Source: Flammula alnicola
Lineage: Eukaryota > Basidiomycota > Agaricomycetes > Agaricales > Strophariaceae
NCBI GenBank assembly: GCA_015499995.1
Contig: JADNRV010000032.1
Span: 186,001 to 250,000, forward strand
Reading direction: 5' to 3'
DNA: 64,000 bases
Made by a program: the position numbers and the translations under genes. Under the pieces are notes generated by a model. The model made no database searches. It saw nothing but the letters and a program-made list of their open reading frames with translations, and was not told where the DNA came from. Each line of letters starts with the position of its first letter. The stretch's first letter is position 1. Shown in pieces: positions 36,725-48,779 of this stretch.

Positions 36725-38463
36725 TGGACAGCCATGAGCTCCTACTGCACCGACAAGCAGAGACATGTAGATACATTGGTGGTGAGTTTTCCTGGCAACA
36801 TGTGGCAAACCTTTCAGGGACTTGATAATGCTTTGGGATCCGCGTCAGCCGCTGGCCTAGTGGTAGGTCGTTTTCTTCCTGATCAATGCCCTCGAAACTG
36901 ATTTTTTCTCCGTTGGCGAAACCCAGTTTTTGTTCTACGATCATATCCTATCCTTCGCCGATGAGGTTGAATACGTCTGGAAGGCGAAATGTACCTTCAC
37001 TAAGTTCCTATTTCTTCTCGTTCGCTATATCGTGCCATGTGCCCTTCTTTTACATATATATCGTACGCCTTTCATGATTAATCGGAGTCTGCAGCTGACC
37101 TAGCATTTTTGGCAGAATTAATTCAATCTACCCGAAACGATGGTGTCGACAAAGTAAGCAGTCTCGTGAAACACCCTTACATTATTCTTACTGATTATTT
37201 TTTCTCGTGCGCAGTTGTACGCTTCTAACTGTACGGTGGTATTTGGTTTCTTTCCACTGAAGCCTATTTAGTTGTCAAGTGTGGTTCAATCTTGCAGTGA
37301 GTACTCCTTGATCATTGCGCGCCATGAGCTGGCTTTCTAATTAGTCATTTTACCCTAGGTATGCTTAGGTATACTGTCCATGGGCACCGGGAATTGTGTG
37401 TTGTTCTCAAGTTTATATCTCTCTATATACTCACGATAAGTCCACGTTTTCAGTCCTGGTTTTATTGCGCCTCTGGATTATTTGGAAGCGGAATACACGC
37501 TTAATTCTCTGTACTCTATCGCTGTTTGTCCTGGCCCAGGCAAGCGTCGTCATCTGCGCGGTCATCGTGCTGGTCAGAGTCAGTCGTAAGTCCGCCCATT
37601 GCATCGACTATAATCAAATCAACCGATTCATCCGAATAATATATTTGTTCTCTTCGTAGCATCGCTATCATTCGATCCAGATTTGAGGTTGTGCACGCTT
37701 CAGAAGCGTAGCATCTTAGGAGTTTTATATGCACCTCCAGTGAGTTGACGGGAGCTTCTTGATCGTCGCTGCGCCATCTAAAAGCTTCTCAACTCCATGT
37801 AGGTCGTGTTCGACGGCATCGCACTTCTTTCTGTGGTCTGGAATGCCCTGGGTCACCCACGTACTAGCCAGAGTATCCTCGTGCAGTATCTCTGCAGGGA
37901 TCGCTTTGTCTACATACTCGTAAGTCCAATTGTAATCATACCATCCCAACTACACCTCGAAAGCGCGAACTGTCCTGATTGATAATTCCTGATACTGACC
38001 TACGTCCTAACCTCAACAATCAGCTGCTGTTCCGTAAGTCCCATCCTCTATCGATATCGTGATATCTAAGTCTAAGATAACTGATACGAATCATACAACT
38101 CCACCCACCTCAGTTATGCGATTGGCCAATCTCGCGATAACCCTCTGCGGACCCGTGAGTGGACCCATTCTATTTTCCTCTTTTTGATGGGTCGCGCTGA
38201 ATGTGAGGTATCAATTACAAAGCTCCATATGGTCATTCTGGGGATTTGGTGCGTAGCATATTTTCACAATCTTGCACATTAGCGCCTCTCTTCGCCCATT
38301 CGCATTGTATGCTTGCTGACTGTGCCATTGTGCTATGTATAGTTTCATATGGGCGACGACAACTGTGACCGTCTCCAGGCTCATTCTGGACCTTCGAAAA
38401 CATGCTAACTTGGAGAAGAAACAGCAGCTCGCAATAGCATCATTTTCATCGTCATCGTTATAG
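36725..38463 (+). CDS. DUF6533-type multi-pass membrane protein
   Basis: Spliced gene of about eight exons. The diagnostic DUF6533 segment reads FLFYDHILSFADEVEYVW at about 36927 and continues KAKCTFTKFLFLLVRYIVP. Downstream exons carry hydrophobic segments: VLVLLRLWIIWKRNTR near 37455, LCTLSLFVLAQASVVICAVI near 37510, FDGIALLSVVWNALGH near 37808 and MRLANLAITLCGP near 38115. The last exon begins FIWATTTVTVSRLILDLRKH near 38343, the usual C-terminal motif of the family, and ends at TAG 38461. Members are common in agaricomycetes, often in large families, have about seven helices, and have no established function. The first exon is uncertain; ATG at about 36725 or 36800 are candidates. Some middle exons near 37215-37300 were not resolved, so a break there cannot be ruled out. 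Confidence 0.7.
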
Positions 38464-39041
38464 ATATTAGACACCGTAACTCCTCGACCAAATCGCTTTC
38501 AATTCGCAATTCCCTCAAGCAGGACTGGCTCATGCATCAAAATCACTTTGTATCAATAATAATATTATAATATCATGCCAGTGCATATATTTATTTGTAC
38601 GACGCATTGATCTGCATTGATCTGTTCGTATCCTTCTTGGGTTTGCCACAACTCTGAAAATATGATATAATTTATAGGCCGAACGACGTGCAAATAGTTT
38701 CGTCTGGGCCGCCGTTGGCCGCCGCAATGTATTGCAATGCACGCGGTTGTGCCGGAATTCGAAATTCGGTTACTTCGAAAAAGGAGGTGACAGACGCAAG
38801 CCTGAAAGTTGCGACGCTCAAAATGACAAATGATCGACGTCTACGGGACTCATGCAAGATGCATCATGGATGGCAGAATAACTATTTCATTGACCGCGTG
38901 AACCTGAGAGGTGATAAAACTGCATGCATGGGAATATTGAAAATGATGGACTGAAAGGAGGAGGACAAGGAGAAACAAGGAACAGGACGAGGTGTCAACC
39001 TCGACGCTGTTCGAAGAGATGCAAACAAATAACGGGTTACT
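38464..39041. other. Convergent intergenic region between the DUF6533 gene and CDK1
   Basis: About 0.6 kb with no supported gene. It lies between the 3' ends of a plus-strand and a minus-strand gene, so it likely holds both 3' untranslated regions. The sequence near 38555-38575 is AT-rich with AATAATATTATAATAT. Confidence 0.5.
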
Positions 39042-40854
<1,813 letters not shown>

Positions 40855-41750
40855 TCAGAGGTTGGCGAGAAAGAAAGGGCGCTGCGGCAAAGAAGGTAGT
40901 TCTTCGTGACGGTGATCAATGGCGAATGAGAGGGCAAAAGCAAAGGCGGGTGATTCAGTGGCGGTGGGCGTTCAAGCGGTTATGCCCTGAAGGTGCTAGG
41001 GTTATATATGGGCGGTGGATGGATGGAGATCACGTAATACTTAATCGATGGGCGTGGATGTCTGGCAGCGTACTTGCTAAACGCCCAGAGACAACAAGCA
41101 GGCCAGACACTGAGACAGAAATAAATTGCTTTTGTATGTCAATGATCATGCTACTGCACAGCCACATGCCGCGTTCCCGAATTTCAGCCTGACATGAATG
41201 CACACAAAGGAATGATGAGGTTAAAGACCTGGTTACCCCGCGCTGCATACTAATCTTTGCGTCGACTAAATATGTAAGGGCATTAAGGGAAAAGCTTAAG
41301 TTTTAACGCTTGAGCGCAACTCTATATAACAAAACCTTCCCGTCAACCTGGCTTTTCACACCACAGTTCCATTTCGTATCCCACCTGGACAGATTGATTC
41401 TCAGGATGAGTTGAAAAATGGAGCAAAGCCAACGCGGGTCGCCCCTTATCAGCCGGCTATCGCAAGGGCCCTGTCTCGGAATCAACTCAAGTCATGCACA
41501 CTGTCAGCTCCAGAATTAAAAAAATAGGTTCTGGCCTCTGACAATGGCAACGATTTCGCCCATCAACCAAGGATAAAGCAAGTTGCGATGACAGGGAGCA
41601 CGAATGACGCCATTAAGTCAGGACATAAAATACACCTAGTAGATTACAAATGCTCCGGCGAAATACATTTAACTTTTAAGTAAAGCAGAAACGCTTAGTG
41701 GGCCATCGACAGGATGAATGCAAGAGATGCAACTTAGTTTCGTGTCCTCC
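40855..41750. other. Intergenic region between CDK1 and GPN1
   Basis: About 0.9 kb upstream of CDK1 and downstream of GPN1, both on the minus strand. A plus-strand frame at 40710-41192 overlaps the CDK1 start exons and is taken as accidental. No repeat or RNA gene was seen. Confidence 0.5.
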
Positions 41751-43390
41751 TTAACCCGGCCTTGGCCAATTTATGTTCTCTGACTCATGTCGTCGAGCGC
41801 GGGTGACATCGATATATTCCTCAGGACCCCTCTCTTCCGCTGAAAGAAAATGAGATGAGCATTCGGGTTCAAAGGACACCTTCATAAGGATGCACTCACA
41901 TCGATCAATGATATTAATATCCACATCATCGTCATCTCCATCAAATTCTTCCTCGGGGTCCCAACGATCAGCGAGTGCCCCCGCTGGATTTTTTTCGCGG
42001 TCAATAGCCAGGTCTCGCATGACGCGGTTCATCGAGTCCGTCTTGGCCTCGTCCTTGGCTCGCTGCAGCGTCTTCTCTCGCTGTTCTCGAGCGCGTTGAA
42101 GTTCTGGAAGATATTCACTATAGAAGCATTTTGTCAGTTTCACAGAGATACGCCAAGATGCTATATACTTTTCGTATTCCTCGCGAGAGCCTTCGACGGC
42201 TTCTAGGAACTCTTTAAAACCATCTCCGGTCATGCTCGACACGCCAACCGTCTGCATATATGAGCATCGTTGAAGAAAGCATGCACAAAAAGCCCTACCT
42301 TCAAGTTCTTATAGAATTCGTCCAACACTAGGCTCATGCTGTTCATGAGGCTGTTCATATAGGTTGGCTCTCCTTCAGAATCTCTTGCCCCATCGTGCGA
42401 GGCCAACGCGGCTTGAAACTCTTCGAAATCCGACATCCATTCCAGAGCGAAATTGTGGGGCTGGACATCAGTCTTGTTGAACACCAAGATGAAAGGAAGT
42501 TTTGTTTTGTAAAGGATGCTAAATATTACTTTTGTCAGCTCTGTATTCGGAGTTAATGTGGCGGACCAACAAGACGGGTCATGGAGAACATGCATCGGGG
42601 CTTTGAGCGACACCATATGTCCACCAACAGATCGTTACGGCAGAAGTCCAACTTCTACAAAGTTAAAACCGCAAGTGGACAGATTTCTCAAGCCTCGACA
42701 CTCCAAAGCCCAGCTTGTCGATATTCCGTAACAGACAGAAAGAGAAATGACATCTTACCTGCACGCATAGAGCATATTAGACATGAAAGTGGCAGGAGCT
42801 GTCGTCCGCGGGGTATCGATTATGTACGCAACGACCGTTGGCAGTGAAGATGCAATAGCATCGGTGATGATAGCACCAGACGCTGACCATGTAAAGATCT
42901 CGATCTGACCTGGTGTGTCAAGGACCACATAACTAGAGAAAGACAGCAGTGTCAGTAAATCGAAGGCAGGCGCTAAAAACCAAGATGTTTTACTCAACGC
43001 TGTCCGCTCTTTGCTCCACCAAACTCAGCACTTGATCGAATTTCGTCGTGAATAGATTGAGGGCGGTGAGGATACCGCCGTTGGGGCCTAGGTTGTACCT
43101 TGCATGGAGCTCAATTGGGGTTCATTCAGCCGCAACAGACCAGATACGAACTGCTTCATGACCTCCTGGTAATTCACAGTGTCTCTAATGTCTATGTTAG
43201 GTTCGTATGGGACGTAGGTCACCGCTGGGTCGAGGTTGAGGATATATGGAGGCGAGGGGGGTTCGAGCGAGCGCAGATACGAGTTGAGACGTTGCACGAA
43301 GGTGGATTTCCCCGCACCTGCCATGCCTATCGTGATAATCGCCATGGGCTTCTTGCCCTTTTTTGCAGTGGATGATGTTCCTGGTTCCAT
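41751..43390 (-). CDS. GPN1: GPN-loop GTPase 1 (RNA polymerase II assembly)
   Basis: GPN1 (yeast Npa3, human XAB1) acts with GPN3 in assembly and nuclear import of RNA polymerase II. The ATG at 43390 opens [18 protein letters not shown]. The P-loop [15 protein letters not shown] follows, then [19 protein letters not shown], the family-defining GPN motif in [16 protein letters not shown] across an intron, the [15 protein letters not shown] switch, [20 protein letters not shown], and [11 protein letters not shown] (G4). Next come [15 protein letters not shown], a [13 protein letters not shown] (G5-like) segment and the C-terminal coiled coil [20 protein letters not shown] with an acidic tail [13 protein letters not shown]. 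The stop lies at 41751. About seven introns; the frame is intact. The 5' end lies 185 bp from the transposon at 43576. Confidence 0.93.
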
Positions 43391-43575
43391 GGCGCGATAT
43401 TGACTTCAAATAAAACAGTGATTGTAGAGTAAAGAGCAGAGGTATATGTAATACAGAGAGATCTACAAAAGATTACTGTTGGATACCGTGGGAAGTATTT
43501 ACATAATTACATAAAGACTCTTAGTCATCCCAACTCAATCAATGTCACGATCAAAGCTTATCAAAGGTTCAGTTA

Positions 43576-45521
43576 CATCAGCAAAAGTCCATCCGTCTGG
43601 CACGTCTGGCGCCAGACGTGCCAGACAGATCCAGACTGCCAGAAATGGTCTGGCGACATAATGACGCTCCCGACGCCATAAATCTTCTGGAGTCAGAATA
43701 TTTTTCATTTTCCAGAAACTGATTCTGGTCATATTCTGATGCAATTCTGGTGTCATTTTACCACTCATTCCAGGTCATTCCAGTTCGCCAATTTGTCTCA
43801 AGATCTCATCAGTTACAAAAAGAATACAATATATATATATTTCCGATCCTATTTAATTGACAATTGGGTGTACGCAAAATGTATAAGGAATTACCCTTGG
43901 TTTGGTCACTGTCTGCCCATGCGAAACAGGTCAGTTAGCAAGCTCAGGGGATCACCTACAACCTTTATAAGTCAGGGAGAGTATAATAATTGAAGAAAGT
44001 GAGACTCAACTTACCATAAATGTACTCTGTTAACCGCGTTGTTTCACTCTTCTTTCACGGCATGTCCAGCTGAAGTCCACACCTGTATTTGTAGGCTGAG
44101 TTAGTTTAAACGTCAAGCCCGAATGTGACCAAACTCACTTTTACCATAAGCGATGATCGATGACGGTTGGGCTGATGTTGGTACTGGGCATCGACGAGGA
44201 CAGCCTCATATCGTGGTCGAGTCCTGAAAGAAACAAGTGGAAGTAGGCGTGGGCAAAGGACGTCAAGGGAAAGGAAAGAGGCTGTGGATAAGGCAAGCGG
44301 CGGGCGACATCCGCAACGTCGATATCCCACAATGCAGAGGATAATATGGACGTGTTGTCTTTGGGCAATCTCTAAGGGTTGAAGGAGGGTTAGCAGCGGG
44401 AGAAGGGCAAGTCAGCACATACCTCACGGCCATCCAGCTGTCATATGCCCCATCACCTTTGATGATCTGAACGAGAAGGAGCAGTGGCAGAGAGGTGGCC
44501 ACATACATTGTAACATGGGACATAGTTCGATGGGCGGGCTCCCATACTTACCCGGCCACCTTGTTATGTTCTCTCACTACTGCCATCACGGTCGGGGGTC
44601 AGAGCTATTGTCGCGTTGACTCGGCGTCGTGGTGGAAATCTGGCATAGATAAGCTAAGAAGAAACGGGGTCAGTGCAATCAAAAGGTAGACATTGATTCT
44701 TACTGAACAGGTGTCACATACAGTGATCATAGCTTGTGTCAGTGCACGGTGAGATGGTAAGGTAAGGTGGTGGCTGGCGCTGGGGATACATGTTGATCTT
44801 TGGATGGTGCAAAAGCCTGTCGCAGGCGCATCGGCCTCCAAGAATCTCACCCAAACGAGATAGCTGTACTCACGTGTACGAGGCATTGACAACATTATCG
44901 TTTAGTCTGAAGGTGGGTCATGAGCGCTAGCATGAGCGGTAAGCTAGGGGATGATCAACAGGTGGGGAGAGTATGATGGTAAGAGGCAAGGATGAAGAGG
45001 GATGAAGTCGAACATCAATCAACAAAGTCACGTGTTTCGGAGTTTGAATGTACTTAAACGAATTTCGACAAGTTCTTACAGCCGCGCGCAACATTTACAA
45101 GATCTTCTTTCCTTTAAACACCTCTCCAAAAGGATATACTAGGAGCAATTCAATCAGTACTCGACAGACTCAGACAGGCCTAGTGACAAGAAAAGGTAGG
45201 CTGCATGATGTTACTTAAATTATGAACTGCCGAGGGACTCAGTGCCCACTGCCAAGAATCGGAGTCGGATCAAATGATCCTTCAATGAACATACATGACT
45301 TAATTCTTTCCTGCGAGGTTGAAATTAATGATGTCTATACAAAATTGTCAGAGATAATATGAAAAGAATATGGCAGTGATTCAAGTTCTGACAAAATACT
45401 GACTGATTTCAATTTCTGAGTGAAAATGGACAGCCAAACATTTCTGGCAACTAAACCCTCCAGACGTACCATACCAGCCAGACATGCCAGACAGCGCCAG
45501 ACGGTTGGACTTTTGCTGATG
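43576..45521. mobile_element. 1.95-kb terminal-inverted-repeat element flanked by TA
   Basis: The left end CATCAGCAAAAGTCC at 43576 pairs with GGACTTTTGCTGATG ending at 45521. After one mismatch the pairing goes on through CCGTCTGGC. TA dinucleotides flank both ends (43574-43575 and 45522-45523). Both subterminal regions are filled with copies of GTCTGGC and its complement GCCAGAC and then with CAGAA-rich sequence. The interior (44.1-44.9 kb) has only short minus-strand frames, none resembling a transposase. It therefore looks like a non-autonomous DNA transposon, or a decayed one, inserted in the shared promoter region of GPN1 and the SRA-YDG gene. Confidence 0.75.
43595..43626. repeat. 32-bp perfect palindrome in the left end of the element
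   Basis: GTCTGGCACGTCTGGC is followed directly by GCCAGACGTGCCAGAC, its exact reverse complement, with no spacer. It is built from the same GTCTGGC unit repeated along both element ends. It could form a hairpin or be a dense set of transposase binding sites. Confidence 0.9.
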
Positions 45522-45593
45522 TAATTAGGACGCGTCCATGTGCACAACAAAGCCCTTTCTTTCAGACTTAAAGCTTTACCTCTAACCACCACC

Positions 45594-46744
45594 ATGACAG
45601 AACGACTGTAAGTATTGCCCCTCTAACGCGTGTTTTTTGGCCACTTAATCTGATATCATGATGGTTTCAGGCGCAAGCTCATGATGGCAGACGAAACACT
45701 CTACAACAAGGAGTTAACTAGTCTAGAAGTCAGCCCGCGTTTTGGAGAGATATCAGGAAATCCGGTTGGAACCACATATTACAACAGGTATGTTGCCTGA
45801 ATTGTGGACGGATCTACTCATAATTGTTGTGATTATGCTGTTAATCATCCCTCCACTGCCCTTCTTTTCATACAGGAAAGAATGTTGTTCGAAGGGTGTT
45901 CACGCTCAAACCGTAGCTGGGATTTCTGGATCGGAAAAGAATGGAGCGTACTCTATTTGCGTTTCAAGAGGCTACGTGGATGACGAAGATAAGGGAGAGT
46001 TCATGTGCGTTTCTTGTTATTTATTTCATCACATCTCCCGCTCACATGTGTATACTTATATTGGTAGCACCTACACCGGCACAGGTAAATGCCATTGAGC
46101 CACTCCTCATCCTTATAATTTCATTTAATGTGTTTTTGCCTGTAGGAGGCCAAACAAATTCCCACTCGGTGAATACATAAGCCCTGCGTATAGTGGTTAC
46201 GACAGGCTCACGTTTTCTTTTCATAGGGTGGACGTCAAGTCGCTGATCAAACCTTTGAACACCCTGACAATTTTGCCCTAAAGGTTCGTAACATTTCCCA
46301 TACGCTATCTCTGTGCATACAGGGCTCATGTTGAACTATGCTAGAAATCGGCGGAGACAAAGAGGCCAGTCCGAGTCGTTAGAGGACCTAATCCCAAATC
46401 GAAGTATGCACCAGCCCGAGGGTATGTCCTTATTTCCTCCCCTAATTATGCCTCATCTATCTAACATGCCAATCTCCAGATATCGTTATGATGGATTGTA
46501 TATTGTCGAGAATGTTTGCCATTTTCTATCCTTTCTTTGAGCTCAACTCATTGATAACTTCTCAGGCATATATGGGGAAGGGCAAGGATGGATTTTTAAT
46601 TTGCCAATATACGCTTCGCGTTCGTCTTATCTCACTTTCCCTCGTATTCTCATGTTGACTGCATCATAGCGCAAATCTGGCCTGCCACCTCTTCCCTTGA
46701 ATCCCGACTACAAATCAACGAGTCGTCCGTCTTCCAGAGGCTAA
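45594..46744 (+). CDS. SRA-YDG domain protein (modified-cytosine reader)
   Basis: Small gene with about nine exons and one SRA-YDG domain covering most of the product. The first exon holds only ATGACAGAACGACT. Assembled motifs are TERLRKLMMADETLYNKEL, SPRFGEISGNPVGTTYYNR, ECCSKGVHAQTVAGISGSEK, NGAYSICVSRGYVDDEDKGE, TYTGTGGQTNSHSGGRQVAD, QTFEHPDNFALK, KRPVRVVRGPNPKSKYAPAR, GYRYDGLYIVENAYMGKGKD and GFLICQYTLRRKSGLPPLPL, ending at TAA 46742. The FGxIxGxPVGT, GAYSxxxSxGYxDDxDxG and YRYDGLY motifs are those of UHRF1/SUVH SRA domains, which flip and read methylated cytosine. No RING, PHD or SET domain is attached, as is common for fungal stand-alone versions. An apparent frame break near 46325 disappears if the acceptor is taken at the CTAG near 46340. 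The start codon lies only 72 bp from the end of the transposon. Confidence 0.88.
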
Positions 46745-48779
46745 AGTTGAAGCTACGCTTTCGGTTTATCAATTAATGATCTCAGTTTGTTTGGTTATTC
46801 TCTTTTCTCGTCTGGATCTGTTCAGTTATATGTGTTCTCATCGCTTTATCGTAGTATCAGTCCTCGCTTCTTCCCCGTAGTATCTCTTGTAACTCTGTGT
46901 ATCAATTCATAAATTTCCTATGAAGATACTTTATACTTGAGACACCTTCGAATGTTATTTTCTGAAATACACCTTGGGAATTGAGAATTTAAATTGGCTG
47001 ACTACGTTACATAAGTAACTCAGGTAATAGCAATCCACTACCTCGTCAGCTCGTCGTGATAGTGAACACTACTGTGAGCGGGACGTTAGCCGGACTAGCT
47101 GGAAGTTGGATGGTGGGCGATCTGCAGCGGGAACAGCGGTCCGGACCGTGTATATTGTCGCATAATTGCGCACGTGACCGTAAATGCTTTCGACACGTCG
47201 CTGATACTGGAACTCTCCAAGACTTCTAACAAGGAATACATTGTCGCTCGCGCAATTTCTGAAGCACAGAGCCAATCTCTCCGAATTCACGCTGTGAAGT
47301 GTACCGAAACAGGGCTTTTTACAACCATGAGCACGTTCCTACAAGAAATCACGGAGGGGAAGATCGTGAGTTTTAGGTTGAGGCATTTTGCTGGAAGGAA
47401 ATTCTTATTTATTTGGAAACAGGATTTTGCAGGTCAATCTCTCGTTGACTTGGTTGCGAGGGTGGTTCTCGCCGCGTCAGCAGTGAGTTTCTTTCTCACT
47501 TGACCACGGTCCGGCGGGATGCGTAGTCTGAACGGTGCCCCGAACGCATATGCTTCGCCGCTATCTTGCGCTCCATTATGCAGCTGGAGACGTTCTTATT
47601 GTAGTTAATTATATTGGCTCATCTCTTTGTTGTCTAGGTTTTTGCGTTTGGCGTAGGATTTGCTCTGCAGGATCTCCGCATAACCTTTGGCATTGTGGGT
47701 GCATCGACGTTGGGGTTGGCATTGGTGAGTCCGAGCTATTGCGTTCTTCCCCTTTCAGCGGCATTGTGCTCATGGGTACCATTAGTTGCTCCTTCCTCCA
47801 TGGCCTATGTTCAACCGACACCCAGTGAAGTGGCTGCCTGTGAAGTCGAAATTGCAATGACCATGGTCTTACTCAGCGTCGCAACGCTGTATCTTTGTAT
47901 CTTAGCGCCCTCTTTTTATTCATTTCATCGTTGTTCTTGGCCGCTGGTAGGTGGTGAAAATGAGTGTTAGTCTGATTGTTTTACTGTCAATGACCGTGCA
48001 ATATTCCTCCGCTGCATGGTTCGCCTGTTTACTCTTCCCCTGGTGAGATAGACTTGCTTTCCATGACTGCAGTTATACTCATTGGTAACATTGGGTTAGT
48101 ACTGCTTTCGTGGCTCACGACGTTCGTGGAAAGGCTGTGCAACGTTACTTCAAAAATGCATCATGACACAGGACAGTCTATGCTTATCACGCCCTTCCTT
48201 GAGCCCTCAGTGTGCGACGAAAATGCGGTTTAGATTCTTCTTTGTCGGATGCTTTTCCGAGCGATTCGATTCGCGGTTTTTTGTGTTTAGGTTGCGGTTT
48301 AACTCCACCGCCGGCGACTCCACGGATTGAAGCGGCGTATGTGAGATCAATTGATCGACTCTTGACCGACAGACTAGTTAAAGTTGTACGAGTCAGAAGA
48401 ACAGCAGCTGAGATCACTTAAGAATTTGCCATAAACCCAACTACGCCTCTCCTTTTTGTCGAATGCCAAAGCGTTGTGGATTCGCAGACTGGAGTGTGAA
48501 GGGTGCCGGGGGGTGTATTTACAAATTAGTAGCCAGGGCCGCCCGCCCGCTGGGACCGAAAGTAAATCCCACACACAATATGGAAAGAATTGAGCTATGG
48601 AGTTGACCTGGATCCTGACGTTGACCTCCACCTTTTGAGCTCGACTCGTCCACTCTTTTCTGCGGCGTCGCAAGTACAGCGCTCACCTCTTCTTCTCGTC
48701 CGACATTCGTTGCGGTGCACAGGCTTCTTGAACACAAGAAACACCCCCAATCGCTCTTGTCGCGCACTCGCGAAACGAT
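46745..48779. other. 2-kb stretch with a possible membrane-protein remnant
   Basis: Between 47174 and about 47830 (+), successive frames joined by GT-AG introns give SNKEYIVARAISEAQSQSLR, a segment SLVDLVARVVLAASA and the hydrophobic VFAFGVGFALQDLRITFGIV followed by GASTLGLAL. The last is faintly like transmembrane segments of SLC38/AVT amino-acid transporters, but there is no complete gene model and no clear start or stop. I treat it as a possible broken or unresolved membrane-protein gene. The right end carries the KIN1 promoter and leader. Confidence 0.3.

Noticed and set aside
44106..44895. Minus-strand frames inside the inverted-repeat element as a transposase
   Set aside because: They are short, overlap in different frames and show no DDE-type or DNA-binding motif.
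46315..46345. Apparent frameshift in the SRA-YDG gene
   Set aside because: It vanishes when the acceptor at the CTAG near 46340 is used, which joins DNFALK to the KRPVRV block in frame.
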